20,626 bases of DNA. It comes from a virus. Below, one piece after another: positions 1 to 4,384 of the stretch (within the stretch, counting starts at the first letter, position 1; each line of letters starts with the position of its first letter). The position numbers and the translations under genes were made by a program. The DNA is taken from positions 1 to 20,626 of IMG/VR virus record IMGVR_UViG_3300043313_001533. One strand, written 5' to 3'. The notes beneath the pieces are model-generated. The model searched no databases. It had not been told where the DNA came from and saw only the letters and a program-made list of their open reading frames with translations.

Positions 1-218
1 GATTCGTATGCGCCCGGTAGGACTTCGATCTCAGGTTCGTGCCGCATCGCGCGACCGATGTTCGCATAGGCGATGCACTCCGAACAAATCGGTTCGCGCA
101 CCCCCTTGATTTTTACCGATGGAACTAGATGCGGGTTGAACGAGAACACTTTGGAGCACATACAACAATGCCCAAATGCAGTAGCGTATCCCATGTAATG
201 CTTTGCTCCGTTTCGCAC
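1..218 (-). CDS. zinc-ribbon-like small phage protein, 3' end cut by window edge
   Basis: The reading frame runs leftward off the window edge. It starts at a GTG (218-216) with GGAGGGG at 228-234 nine bases upstream. The 72 visible residues contain HCCMCSKVF near residue 18 and ICSECI near residue 45. This is a CxxC ... CxxC pair of the kind that binds one zinc ion, with FNPHLVPS and KGVREPIC between. I recognise the overall pattern (MGYAT..G.C..C...F.FNP..VPS....G.REP.C..C...AN) from small conserved phage proteins of unknown role. A sigma70-like promoter sits just upstream at 235-264. The short protein may bind nucleic acid, but that is inference only. The GTG start is chosen because the ribosome site fits it; the ATT and GTT codons just before are unlikely starts. 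Confidence 0.7.
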   Translation of the reverse strand, partial: MRNGAKHYMGYATAFGHCCMCSKVFSFNPHLVPSVKIKGVREPICSECIAYANIGRAMRHEPEIEVLPGAYE

Positions 219-234
219 AACAATGTGCCCCTCC

Positions 235-264
235 AGTATAGCACAGGCGTACATTGCTTGTCAA
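235..264 (-). promoter_or_regulatory. sigma70-like promoter, leftward
   Basis: On the minus strand TTGACA (264-259), an 18-base spacer and TATACT (240-235) preceded by TGC (extended -10). The expected start of transcription is near 228, so the leader of the zinc-ribbon gene would be only about 10 bases and its GGAGGGG site lies right at the predicted start. Confidence 0.7.
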
Positions 265-273
265 GTATCATTT

Positions 274-328
274 CGGATATTCCGGACATAAAGTATTCCA
301 CTGGTAGCCGCTTACTGCGCAGAAGCGG
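274..328. promoter_or_regulatory. two palindromes between divergent promoters
   Basis: CGGATATTCCG (274-284) is a perfect palindrome around TAT. Further right, CCGCTT (308-313) and AAGCGG (323-328) flank an inner CTGCGCAG palindrome (315-322). Both lie between the leftward promoter at 235-264 and the rightward promoter at 338-366, where operators for a shared regulator would be expected. No regulator is assigned; the second could equally be an RNA hairpin. Confidence 0.35.
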
Positions 329-337
329 AAACATAGG

Positions 338-366
338 TTGACAGCGTACCTCGGCTGTGGTACAAT
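338..366 (+). promoter_or_regulatory. sigma70-like promoter for the 407-1344 gene pair
   Basis: TTGACA (338-343), 17-base spacer, TACAAT (361-366) preceded by TGG. Transcription should start near 373, giving a leader of about 34 bases before the ATG at 407. Confidence 0.75.
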
Positions 367-406
367 TAGAGACTGGCCAATCAGGGTCAGGTGGAGCGAG
401 GATAGC

Positions 407-1120
407 ATGGCACGAAGAGCGAACGCAGGATTTAAGAGCAACAAGGCCGAGCGCCAAGCCGAACTGGGCAAGCGCCACGCGGCGCGAATATTGGCGAGCG
501 AAATCGAGCCACCCAAGCCCGAAGTAGAAACCAATCCAGAAGTAGAGCACCTCGACAAGACCATCGAGGGAGTGGAGAAGGCGATCGACAATACCAACGA
601 CCCTGCCGAGGCAAAGCGCCTGGAGAAGGTGGTGGACGGATTAGAGGAAGCAAAGGAGGAAGTTAATAATGAAGGCGGCGATGTGGACAGTGGCTTGGGT
701 GACGTGGGCGGCGACAAGGTGGGTGATGAAGAGGCTGTGGAAGGAGATGGTGAAAGAAAGCCGAGCAGCGTCGTAAAGCCGGTGTTCAAGGAGCGCTACG
801 CCGCAAATGCCCGCGAATTGGGCGTCAAGGGCAAGGCCGCAAAGCGCTCGAATTGGGACTGGCTGGCGCAAGAGATCGCCAAGTTCTGCCTCACCGACAA
901 GCACGCCATCCGAATGGACGACTTCAAGGCGCTGCTGAAAGCCAACGGGATCGACCATAATAAGTGGCCGAACCAGTCGCGCGGTTGGGAAGGCAGGCTA
1001 AGAATGACGGGTCGGGTCGCGTTGCAGCGAATTGTCGCGGACAGCGGGGTGCTCAAGTTCCCGGACGAGACCGAAGCCAAAGCCCCCATGGACTTCATCC
1101 TGAAGTACAAGGCCAAATGA
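407..1120 (+). CDS. hypothetical phage protein with conserved WDWLAQ/GWEGR C-terminal domain (paralogue of 3456-3983)
   Basis: The 237-residue protein starts at the ATG at 407, after GGAGCGAGG and 34 bases downstream of a promoter; an in-frame upstream start at 338 would overlap the -35 box and is rejected. Residues 1-30 are basic, 35-120 are low-complexity and acidic (Glu/Asp/Gly-rich, probably disordered with a helical stretch near 50-88), and 121-237 form a compact domain. The domain carries KRSNWDWLAQEI (147-158), NGIDHNKW (180-187) and GWEGRLRMTGRVALQRIV (193-210). The same motifs recur in the leftward gene 3456-3983, so the two are paralogues with unrelated N-terminal tails. I know no function for the family. 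The basic, Trp-rich core could bind nucleic acid, but nothing here proves it. The stop overlaps the start of the next gene (ATGA). Confidence 0.85.
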   Translation: MARRANAGFKSNKAERQAELGKRHAARILASEIEPPKPEVETNPEVEHLDKTIEGVEKAIDNTNDPAEAKRLEKVVDGLEEAKEEVNNEGGDVDSGLGDVGGDKVGDEEAVEGDGERKPSSVVKPVFKERYAANARELGVKGKAAKRSNWDWLAQEIAKFCLTDKHAIRMDDFKALLKANGIDHNKWPNQSRGWEGRLRMTGRVALQRIVADSGVLKFPDETEAKAPMDFILKYKAK

Positions 1121-1344
1121 GAAAGCTGGCTTTGATTATCCTTCTGGCCTCTCCGGTGAAAGCCGGGGAGGCCGAAATGCCGAGTGAAGCCACCAAAGTA
1201 AGAGCTTTGAAATTCGGTTACATGATGAATGGCGACAGCATGGTTCGCCCACTAAGTGAAGGTAGTCTTGATTTGGTGGAGGCGTTAAAACTTTCTGCGC
1301 CGAGGGACAAGGCTCGCAAGCCGGAAATCAGAAAAGTACATTGA
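1117..1344 (+). CDS. small exported protein with N-terminal signal-like segment
   Basis: The 75-residue frame starts at the ATG inside the ATGA overlap with the preceding stop, so translation is probably coupled; no separate strong ribosome site is visible. The N-terminus MRKLALIILLASPVKAGEA looks like a Sec signal peptide: two basic residues, a hydrophobic core of about nine residues, and a possible cleavage after AGEA or VKA. The mature part would be about 55 residues, mostly hydrophilic, with no cysteines and no motif I recognise. It could act in the periplasm or be a membrane-anchored peptide. It is the last gene of its unit and a strong terminator follows 16 bases after the stop. Confidence 0.7.
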   Translation: MRKLALIILLASPVKAGEAEMPSEATKVRALKFGYMMNGDSMVRPLSEGSLDLVEALKLSAPRDKARKPEIRKVH

Positions 1345-1360
1345 CAGCCAAATACGAATC

Positions 1361-1393
1361 AGCCCCGGCAGCGTAATGCGACCGGGGCTTTTT
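1361..1393 (+). terminator. rho-independent terminator after 1117-1344
   Basis: AGCCCCGG (1361-1368) pairs with CCGGGGCT (1382-1389), an 8-bp GC-rich stem with a 13-base loop, followed by TTTTT (1389-1393). It ends the rightward unit. Read leftward it lacks a U tract, so it is probably a weak terminator for the facing operon. Confidence 0.85.
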
Positions 1394-1416
1394 CGTGCTT
1401 AGGTATACTTTATCAT

Positions 1417-1596
1417 TTAGTTATCTTCAACTTCCTTGGGGATTACGATGCAGTGGTTCCCATCGTAGCGCCCGGTTCGCTTGATGCCCCAATGGATGTC
1501 ACTTTCGGGGCAATCGATGATTCGCGCCGCGTTAGCCAAATCGTTGACTTCATAGACTTCGGCAGACGCCGTGTTGATGATAAGGTAGTCGGCCAT
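1417..1596 (-). CDS. small conserved protein, paralogue of 3152-3325
   Basis: The 59-residue protein MADYLIINTASAEVYEV... starts at 1596, with AAGGAAA upstream. It is the third and last gene of a leftward operon, and its ATG overlaps the stop of the gene before it (TGATG). It aligns end to end with the 57-residue product of 3152-3325. Shared features are a short hydrophobic start (M.. LII), a variable stretch, VNDLANAARIIDCPESDIHWGI against VSLAEAAQRMGVEPDHILWAI, GR.D and IVIPKE against IAIKEE. The AA..(I/M)....(D/E).I.WAI segment (residues 32-40 here) looks like a small helix-turn-helix-sized unit. No known function; a DNA- or protein-binding regulator is a guess. Confidence 0.75.
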   Translation of the reverse strand: MADYLIINTASAEVYEVNDLANAARIIDCPESDIHWGIKRTGRYDGNHCIVIPKEVEDN

Positions 1597-1790
1597 CAGT
1601 GTTTCCTTTCGGTCATGTCCAATACTTCGAATCCCGCTGCCTCCAGCAGCTGGATTACGTGGGTCGGGTTGTCTCCTTGGGAAACGCACAGCTTGGCGAG
1701 CTTCATCAGGTGTTCATTATCGGCCCAGAACACCGAGCGCCACTCGACGAATTCGTCCTCGAAATGAAGAATGATGCGGGGGTTGCTCAT
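1596..1790 (-). CDS. hypothetical 64-residue protein
   Basis: Starts at the ATG at 1790 inside an ATGA overlap with the stop of the upstream gene and ends on the TGA that overlaps the next ATG, so it sits in a tightly coupled three-gene leftward operon. The product is hydrophilic and begins MSNPRIILHFEDEFVEWRSVF, with two predicted helices (HLMKLAKLCVSQ and THVIQLLEAAGFEVLDM). No signal peptide, membrane segment or cysteine motif. I do not recognise the family. Confidence 0.65.
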   Translation of the reverse strand: MSNPRIILHFEDEFVEWRSVFWADNEHLMKLAKLCVSQGDNPTHVIQLLEAAGFEVLDMTERKH

Positions 1791-1993
1791 TGCGCCTCGT
1801 CCGCTTGTTCATCGGCTTGGCATTCGGTGAGGAACTGGGCGTAGTGGTAAGCCGCGCTGCGGGCTTCCTCGGGGGATCGGAACGGCCCCAAAGGCTCAGG
1901 CGCAACGACGCCGTGGAAGTAGAAGTAATAGCCAGCTTCGGAAGGACCAGCGCCGTGGGGGAAGTCAGCGTGGCCGTCGTGGTAATGCAGCAT
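1787..1993 (-). CDS. hypothetical 68-residue His/Tyr-rich protein, first gene of operon
   Basis: The start at 1993 (MLHYHDGHADFPHG) is chosen because GGAG lies nine bases upstream and the promoter at 2029-2057 sits before it; the longer frame beginning at 2038 would start upstream of the -10 box. The N-terminal 30 residues hold four His and several Tyr/Phe (YYFYFHG). The remainder is helical, with FRSPEEARSAAYHYAQFL, and ends in an acidic tail (ADEQADEAQ). It might bind a metal, but spacing does not match a motif I know. It is co-transcribed with 1596-1790 and 1417-1596. Confidence 0.65.
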   Translation of the reverse strand: MLHYHDGHADFPHGAGPSEAGYYFYFHGVVAPEPLGPFRSPEEARSAAYHYAQFLTECQADEQADEAQ

Positions 1994-2028
1994 GGAAGTG
2001 ATGCTCCGTTGGGGTGGGGTAGTGGCGC

Positions 2029-2057
2029 ATTGTAGCACAGGGCTGCGCGGCTGTCAA
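2029..2057 (-). promoter_or_regulatory. sigma70-like promoter for the 1417-1993 operon
   Basis: On the minus strand TTGACA (2057-2052), 17-base spacer, TACAAT (2034-2029) preceded by TGC. Predicted start near 2022 gives a leader of about 29 bases to the ATG at 1993. It is back to back with the rightward promoter at 2100-2128. Confidence 0.75.
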
Positions 2058-2099
2058 GTAGGTTTTCAACAGTCGAACAGCCAAATAGAGAAAGGTACC

Positions 2100-2128
2100 T
2101 TGACAAGGATGGGCGCGCGTGGTAAAAT
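2100..2128 (+). promoter_or_regulatory. sigma70-like promoter for the structured leader/RNA
   Basis: TTGACA (2100-2105), 17-base spacer, TAAAAT (2123-2128) preceded by TGG. Predicted start near 2135. Downstream there is no ordinary gene on this strand before 4459, only two tiny frames and a large hairpin. Confidence 0.75.
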
Positions 2129-2157
2129 CGTCCAGACGATCAAGGAGAACGGCCTCT

Positions 2158-2196
2158 ATGAAACGCAGCTTCACGTGGTTACCCTTGTCTCAATGA
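2158..2196 (+). CDS. possible 12-residue leader peptide
   Basis: ATG at 2158 lies ten bases after AAGGAG (2142-2147) and 23 bases after the predicted transcript start. It encodes MKRSFTWLPLSQ and stops in an ATGA overlap with a second tiny frame. The first residues resemble the start of the 102-residue product of 2666-2974 (MKRSFAWIAANE), so it may be a decayed copy of that gene rather than a true leader peptide. Its support is the good ribosome site and promoter only. Confidence 0.35.
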   Translation: MKRSFTWLPLSQ

Positions 2197-2219
2197 GGGA
2201 ATCTAAACGTCCTTACTGA
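2193..2219 (+). CDS. possible 8-residue overlapping peptide
   Basis: The ATG is inside the stop of the 12-residue frame (ATGA), the same coupling used by real gene pairs in this window. It encodes MRESKRPY and ends 14 bases before a large hairpin. Such a short frame can easily arise by chance. Confidence 0.2.
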   Translation: MRESKRPY

Positions 2220-2233
2220 TCCTAGTACCCCCT

Positions 2234-2357
2234 CTACGCGGAGGCGCTATCAGGTTTTCATGGTGAGCTACGCAGGCGGTCTTTGGCTGTAGTGTTGTAG
2301 TGACGCAGCCGTTTAGCGCTACGGGCCTTGGTGACCTGATAGCGCCTCCGCGCGTAG
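2234..2357 (+). ncRNA. large structured RNA element (22-bp stem, about 78-base apical region)
   Basis: The arms at 2234-2255 and 2334-2357 are complementary: 19 consecutive base pairs (CGCGGAGGCGCTATCAGGT against its exact complement), then a 2-base bulge (CG at 2353-2354 or the equivalent pair) and three more pairs. The enclosed 78 bases can form a further hairpin with GGCTG (2285-2289) and CAGCC (2306-2310). It lies about 100 bases downstream of a promoter, with no gene on it, which suits a small RNA, a leader regulator or a transcript-end structure. It lacks a U tract, so it is not a standard terminator. The palindrome in DNA could instead be a replication or recombination site. I do not recognise it as a known RNA family. 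Confidence 0.5.
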
Positions 2358-2531
2358 TGGGCGCGAGGGCCTTCGCGTACCTCGAAACTTTTACGAGCTA
2401 GGCTTGGCGAAACGTTTACCTGCTCGCACCGTGTATCGAACCATATTCCGGGCTGCTGCGCGCCACGCGCGACACTTTTCGCCTCCCTTTGGCTGTGCTA
2501 CTTGCGAAGAGTTTCGCGAACGCGGCGTCCT
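2358..2531. other. gene-free spacer with small A/T-centred palindromes
   Basis: Between the 2234-2357 structure and the operon-end hairpin at 2532-2562 I see no credible gene on either strand; the 123-residue leftward frame here is Arg-rich and crosses two real features. It holds four small hairpins with A/T-rich centres: CTCG..CGAG (2381-2397), GGCGAAACGTTTACC near 2405-2419, GCGACACTTTTCGC near 2478-2491 and GCGAAGAGTTTCGC near 2506-2519. Confidence 0.4.
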
Positions 2532-2562
2532 CGCCCGGTGGAAGACCAGTTCCCACCGGGCG
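2532..2562 (-). terminator. strong hairpin at the end of the 2570-3325 operon
   Basis: CGCCCGGTGG (2532-2541) and CCACCGGGCG (2553-2562) form a perfect 10-bp GC-rich stem with an 11-base loop, 7 bases past the last stop of the leftward operon. There is no U tract; read leftward it is followed after about 13 bases by the small palindrome GCGAAACTCTTCGC. It probably ends or protects the transcript. Confidence 0.55.
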
Positions 2563-2569
2563 TAACGAT

Positions 2570-2665
2570 TTAAGCTGGTAGTAAGAATGCGATGCCGATT
2601 ATTCCACATGCTAGAAGTACCATTGTGACGATGAAGTCGAGTTCTTCGTGCCCCCGGCGTATCAT
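2570..2665 (-). CDS. 31-residue single-span membrane peptide
   Basis: The ATG at 2665 directly follows the stop of the preceding gene (TGA ATG), with GAGGAG eight bases upstream inside that gene. The product has a short charged N-terminus (MIRRGHEELD) and then about 21 hydrophobic residues ending IAFLLPA, so it should be a small inner-membrane protein. It is the last gene of a four-gene operon, and a perfect hairpin follows. It is far smaller than usual annotation limits; its good ribosome site, coupling and clear membrane segment are the support. Function unknown; a second single-span protein is encoded in the same operon (2991-3155). Confidence 0.6.
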   Translation of the reverse strand: MIRRGHEELDFIVTMVLLACGIIGIAFLLPA

Positions 2666-2974
2666 TCAGTTCTCCTCGTTGTCGTAGTAAACAATGTTCG
2701 ATATTCCGTTTTCGACTGGTTCTGTTACTTCGCCCTTCGCGTCGGCGTGTGACTTCGCCCATGCGATGAAGGCCTCCGTTACTTTAGCTTCCACCATCGC
2801 TTCGTCCCGGTCCTCTGGGAGAATCGAAACGAACTCGATTTGTTCGGTGTCCGGCGCTCCCCATTCTTTTAGTTGGGCACGCTCTTTTTCTCTTAGTTCT
2901 AGGCTGTCTTCAAGGTAGAAGCCTTCTTCGTCTGTGGCTTCGTTGGCCGCGATCCAAGCGAATGATCTTTTCAT
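2666..2974 (-). CDS. hypothetical acidic 102-residue protein
   Basis: The start at 2974 is set by AAAGGAG eight bases upstream; the longer frame to 3016 would overlap the upstream gene. The product begins MKRSFAWIAANEATDEE and is strongly acidic. It has a Glu/Arg-rich helix (LELREKERAQLKEW, near 25-38), a middle EFVSILPEDRDEAMVEAKVTEAFIAWAKS, and an acidic end with YYDNEEN. No motif I know. It is third in the leftward operon, 16 bases after 2991-3155, and its stop abuts the next ATG. Its first eight residues resemble the tiny frame at 2158. Confidence 0.7.
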   Translation of the reverse strand: MKRSFAWIAANEATDEEGFYLEDSLELREKERAQLKEWGAPDTEQIEFVSILPEDRDEAMVEAKVTEAFIAWAKSHADAKGEVTEPVENGISNIVYYDNEEN

Positions 2975-2990
2975 TGGTCTGCTCCTTTGT

Positions 2991-3155
2991 TTACCCCATT
3001 TTGTTCGCGATGACAAGAGCGGTTATCAGCAGAACGCCGCAACCGAGGGCGATGCTTCCTAACCACCAAAAAGCAGTTTCTAAGGAGTCTGTGGCTTCGT
3101 TCCAGTCGTCTATTGCTTCGTTTAGCCGCTGCGCCAGTTTTTCCTGTTCGCTCAT
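2991..3155 (-). CDS. 54-residue membrane protein with N-terminal helix and one transmembrane span
   Basis: The start at 3155 lies in an ATGA overlap with the preceding stop, with GAGGAA upstream. Residues 1-27 form an amphipathic helix (MSEQEKLAQRLNEAIDDWNE...); residues 28-50 are a hydrophobic span (WWLGSIALGCGVLLITALVIA) that ends in NKMG. The topology is probably N-terminus in the cytoplasm. The size and layout resemble small holin-like or membrane-anchor phage proteins, but a holin role would be unusual in this early-type operon and is not claimed. Confidence 0.65.
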   Translation of the reverse strand: MSEQEKLAQRLNEAIDDWNEATDSLETAFWWLGSIALGCGVLLITALVIANKMG

Positions 3156-3325
3156 GGCAGGTATTCCTCTTTGATTGCGATAAGTTGGTCCACGTCGCAT
3201 CGGCCGTATTCTTCGATGGCCCAAAGGATGTGGTCTGGTTCCACACCCATTCGCTGCGCCGCTTCGGCGAGCGATACGCGGCTAAGTGCCCAAGTAGTCC
3301 TGTCGATGAGAAGTAGCTTGTCCAT
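3152..3325 (-). CDS. small conserved protein, paralogue of 1417-1596
   Basis: The 57-residue first gene of a leftward operon starts at 3325 with AGGAGG seven to eight bases upstream and a promoter just before. The product MDKLLLIDRTTWALSRVSL... contains SLAEAAQRMGVEPDHILWAI (18-37), then EEYGRCDVDQLIAIKEEYLP. It aligns over its whole length with the 59-residue product of 1417-1596, while the other genes of the two operons are unrelated. The AEAAQRMGVEPDHI part has the spacing of a short helix-turn-helix, suggesting but not proving a regulator. Confidence 0.75.
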   Translation of the reverse strand: MDKLLLIDRTTWALSRVSLAEAAQRMGVEPDHILWAIEEYGRCDVDQLIAIKEEYLP

Positions 3326-3344
3326 GTGTCCTCCTAGTGCGCCA

Positions 3345-3373
3345 AGTGTAGCACGACGCGCGCTGTCTGTCAA
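3345..3373 (-). promoter_or_regulatory. sigma70-like promoter for the 2570-3325 operon
   Basis: On the minus strand TTGACA (3373-3368), 17-base spacer, TACACT (3350-3345) preceded by TGC. Predicted start near 3338, immediately before the AGGAGG site, so the leader is only about 13 bases. Confidence 0.75.
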
Positions 3374-3394
3374 GTCCTGTTTCGCTGCGGCGTT

Positions 3395-3444
3395 GCGAAA
3401 AGTTTCGTCATTCCCGGTGGCTGGGCGGTACCTTCGTACCGCCC
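3395..3444 (-). terminator. hairpin pair ending the 3456-3983 transcript
   Basis: GGGCGGTAC (3423-3431) and GTACCGCCC (3436-3444) form a perfect 9-bp stem with a 4-base loop, 11 bases after the stop of the leftward gene. Reading leftward, 13 bases later comes a second small imperfect palindrome, GACGAAACTTTTCGC (3409-3395). There is no run of U directly after the first stem. The pair resembles the arrangement after 2570-2665. Confidence 0.55.
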
Positions 3445-3455
3445 GCACCGTGCTC

Positions 3456-3983
3456 TCAGTTGCGGAACTTCGCCACCCAGTCGGCGGGGGCTTCGACCAG
3501 ATCGGTCTCGCCGCCTTCGGCGAGGATCGCCATCGTGCCCGCTTCGGCCACAACCCGCTGGAGTGCCAAGCGGCCTGTCATCCGGAACCGGCCTTCCCAG
3601 CCTTTGGACTTGTTGGTCCAGCGGCTGTGATCGACCCCGTTCAGTTCCAGAATGCGGCGGAACTTCTCGATGTCGATGCGCTGGCGTTCGTCGAGGCATT
3701 GGGCGGCGAGGGTCTGGGCGAGCCAGTCCCAAGCGCTGCGCTGCGCGCACTTCCGCTTGTCGCCGTGCGCGACGGCCCGTTCCGCGTAGCGGTGCTTGTA
3801 CTTGGGCAGCACGACGCTGTGCTTCTTCTCGTTGTCGACCGCCACTTCCGCGTCGACTTCGACCGGTTCCTCGGTCTTGGGTTCCACGTAGTGCTCGCCC
3901 GCCAGCAGCTTCGCTGCCGCGTCGTTGGCTGCGACGACTTCTGCGAGGGTGGGGGCGGGGGTCTGCTTCTGCTTGCGTGCCAT
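3456..3983 (-). CDS. hypothetical phage protein with WDWLAQ/GWEGR domain (paralogue of 407-1120)
   Basis: The 175-residue protein starts at 3983 (GGAG nine bases upstream), not at the longer frame end at 4097, which would lie upstream of the promoter. Residues 1-55 are variable, Ala/Glu/Val-rich and probably disordered. The domain from 57 carries LPKYKHRYAERA, RSAWDWLAQTLAAQCL (82-97), IDIEKFRRILELNGVDHSRW (103-122) and GWEGRFRMTGRLALQRVVAEAG (128-149). These match 407-1120 over about 110 residues at clearly more than one third identity by eye, so the pair arose by duplication or from two related phages. It is a single-gene transcript with its own weak promoter next to an operator-like repeat, so it is probably regulated. 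Function unknown. Confidence 0.85.
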   Translation of the reverse strand: MARKQKQTPAPTLAEVVAANDAAAKLLAGEHYVEPKTEEPVEVDAEVAVDNEKKHSVVLPKYKHRYAERAVAHGDKRKCAQRSAWDWLAQTLAAQCLDERQRIDIEKFRRILELNGVDHSRWTNKSKGWEGRFRMTGRLALQRVVAEAGTMAILAEGGETDLVEAPADWVAKFRN

Positions 3984-4050
3984 GGTCTGTTGCTCCGTTC
4001 GCCGGGGGAGGGGGGCGGCCAATCCGCCCTTGCGCCCCACCAGCAAGGAC

Positions 4051-4079
4051 ATCTTACCACGCTCGTACGCGCGTGCCAA
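4051..4079 (-). promoter_or_regulatory. weaker promoter for 3456-3983
   Basis: On the minus strand TTGGCA (4079-4074), 17-base spacer, TAAGAT (4056-4051) preceded by TGG. Both hexamers deviate from consensus more than those of the other promoters here. The operator-like repeat at 4080-4096 abuts the -35 box, where an activator would sit; its centre is about 44 bases upstream of the predicted start. Confidence 0.6.
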
Positions 4080-4175
4080 TGTGACAGAGTGTCGCAATTG
4101 TGCGCACAGACTGGCACGCTGCTTGCATTTGCAAGACTCGTGCCACAGATCGTGTCAATGTGACACAGTGTCGCA
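4080..4175. promoter_or_regulatory. symmetric operator-like array: two dyads flanking a central palindrome
   Basis: A 17-base near-palindrome TGTGACAnAGTGTCGCA occurs at 4080-4096 (n=G) and 4159-4175 (n=C); with flanks the copies match at 19 of 20 positions and are 79 bases apart. In the middle, TGGCACG (4112-4118) and CGTGCCA (4139-4145) enclose CTTGCA (4122-4127) and TGCAAG (4130-4135). The centre of this inner palindrome (about 4128) is the midpoint of the two outer copies. The layout suggests binding sites for a dimeric regulator with possible DNA looping. The half-sites resemble CRP-type TGTGA..TCACA but the spacing is one base too long. Confidence 0.6.
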
Positions 4176-4208
4176 TTTCAGAAACGCAAAACTTTTGAGA
4201 CCCCCCGA

Positions 4209-4288
4209 CCCCGAACTCGTCTTTGACGAGTTCGGGGCGGGACCCATTTCGAACCGGAACGTCTTGCGGCGCGCGTATTCGCGTCTGT
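4209..4288 (-). ncRNA. possible short RNA ending in a perfect hairpin
   Basis: The leftward promoter at 4295-4323 should start transcription near 4288. CCCCGAACTCGTC (4209-4221) and GACGAGTTCGGGG (4225-4237) form a perfect 13-bp stem with a TTT loop about 50 bases later. No frame with a ribosome site lies between; the ATG at 4292 is upstream of the predicted start. About 10 bases beyond the stem is the small palindrome CAAAACTTTTG (4186-4196). A stable short RNA of 75-100 bases is one reading; a hairpin that stops leftward transcription before the 4080-4175 array is another. Confidence 0.35.
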
Positions 4289-4294
4289 CCATGA

Positions 4295-4323
4295 ATTTTA
4301 GCACGCCGTGCGACGTCTGTCAA
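4295..4323 (-). promoter_or_regulatory. sigma70-like leftward promoter without an obvious gene
   Basis: On the minus strand TTGACA (4323-4318), 17-base spacer, TAAAAT (4300-4295) preceded by TGC. It is back to back with the rightward promoter at 4385-4413. Confidence 0.7.
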
Positions 4324-4384
4324 GGTATTTTTCAGCCCATCAACGCGAAAACTTGGACATAACTACAGATGTTCCGGTCCCAAC

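Noticed and set aside
1341-1370. TTGACA at the stop codon of 1117-1344
   Set aside because: No acceptable -10 box lies 16-18 bases downstream; that position is inside the terminator stem.
2420-2460. GGTTCGATAC on the minus strand, like a tRNA T-loop
   Set aside because: The flanking bases cannot form a T-stem, and no anticodon arm or acceptor stem is found; the same holds for GGTTCGAAAT near 4250.
2391-2762. Leftward Arg-rich frame of 123 residues
   Set aside because: It overlaps the operon-end hairpin and the well-supported 2570-2665 and 2666-2974 genes in another frame, and has no ribosome site.
2991-3155. Holin for lysis
   Set aside because: One membrane span would suit some holins, but there is no endolysin or spanin gene next to it and the operon looks early rather than late.
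3171-4163. Rightward frame of 330 residues
   Set aside because: It is antisense to 3152-3325 and 3456-3983, which have promoters, ribosome sites and paralogues; it also spans two promoters and a hairpin.
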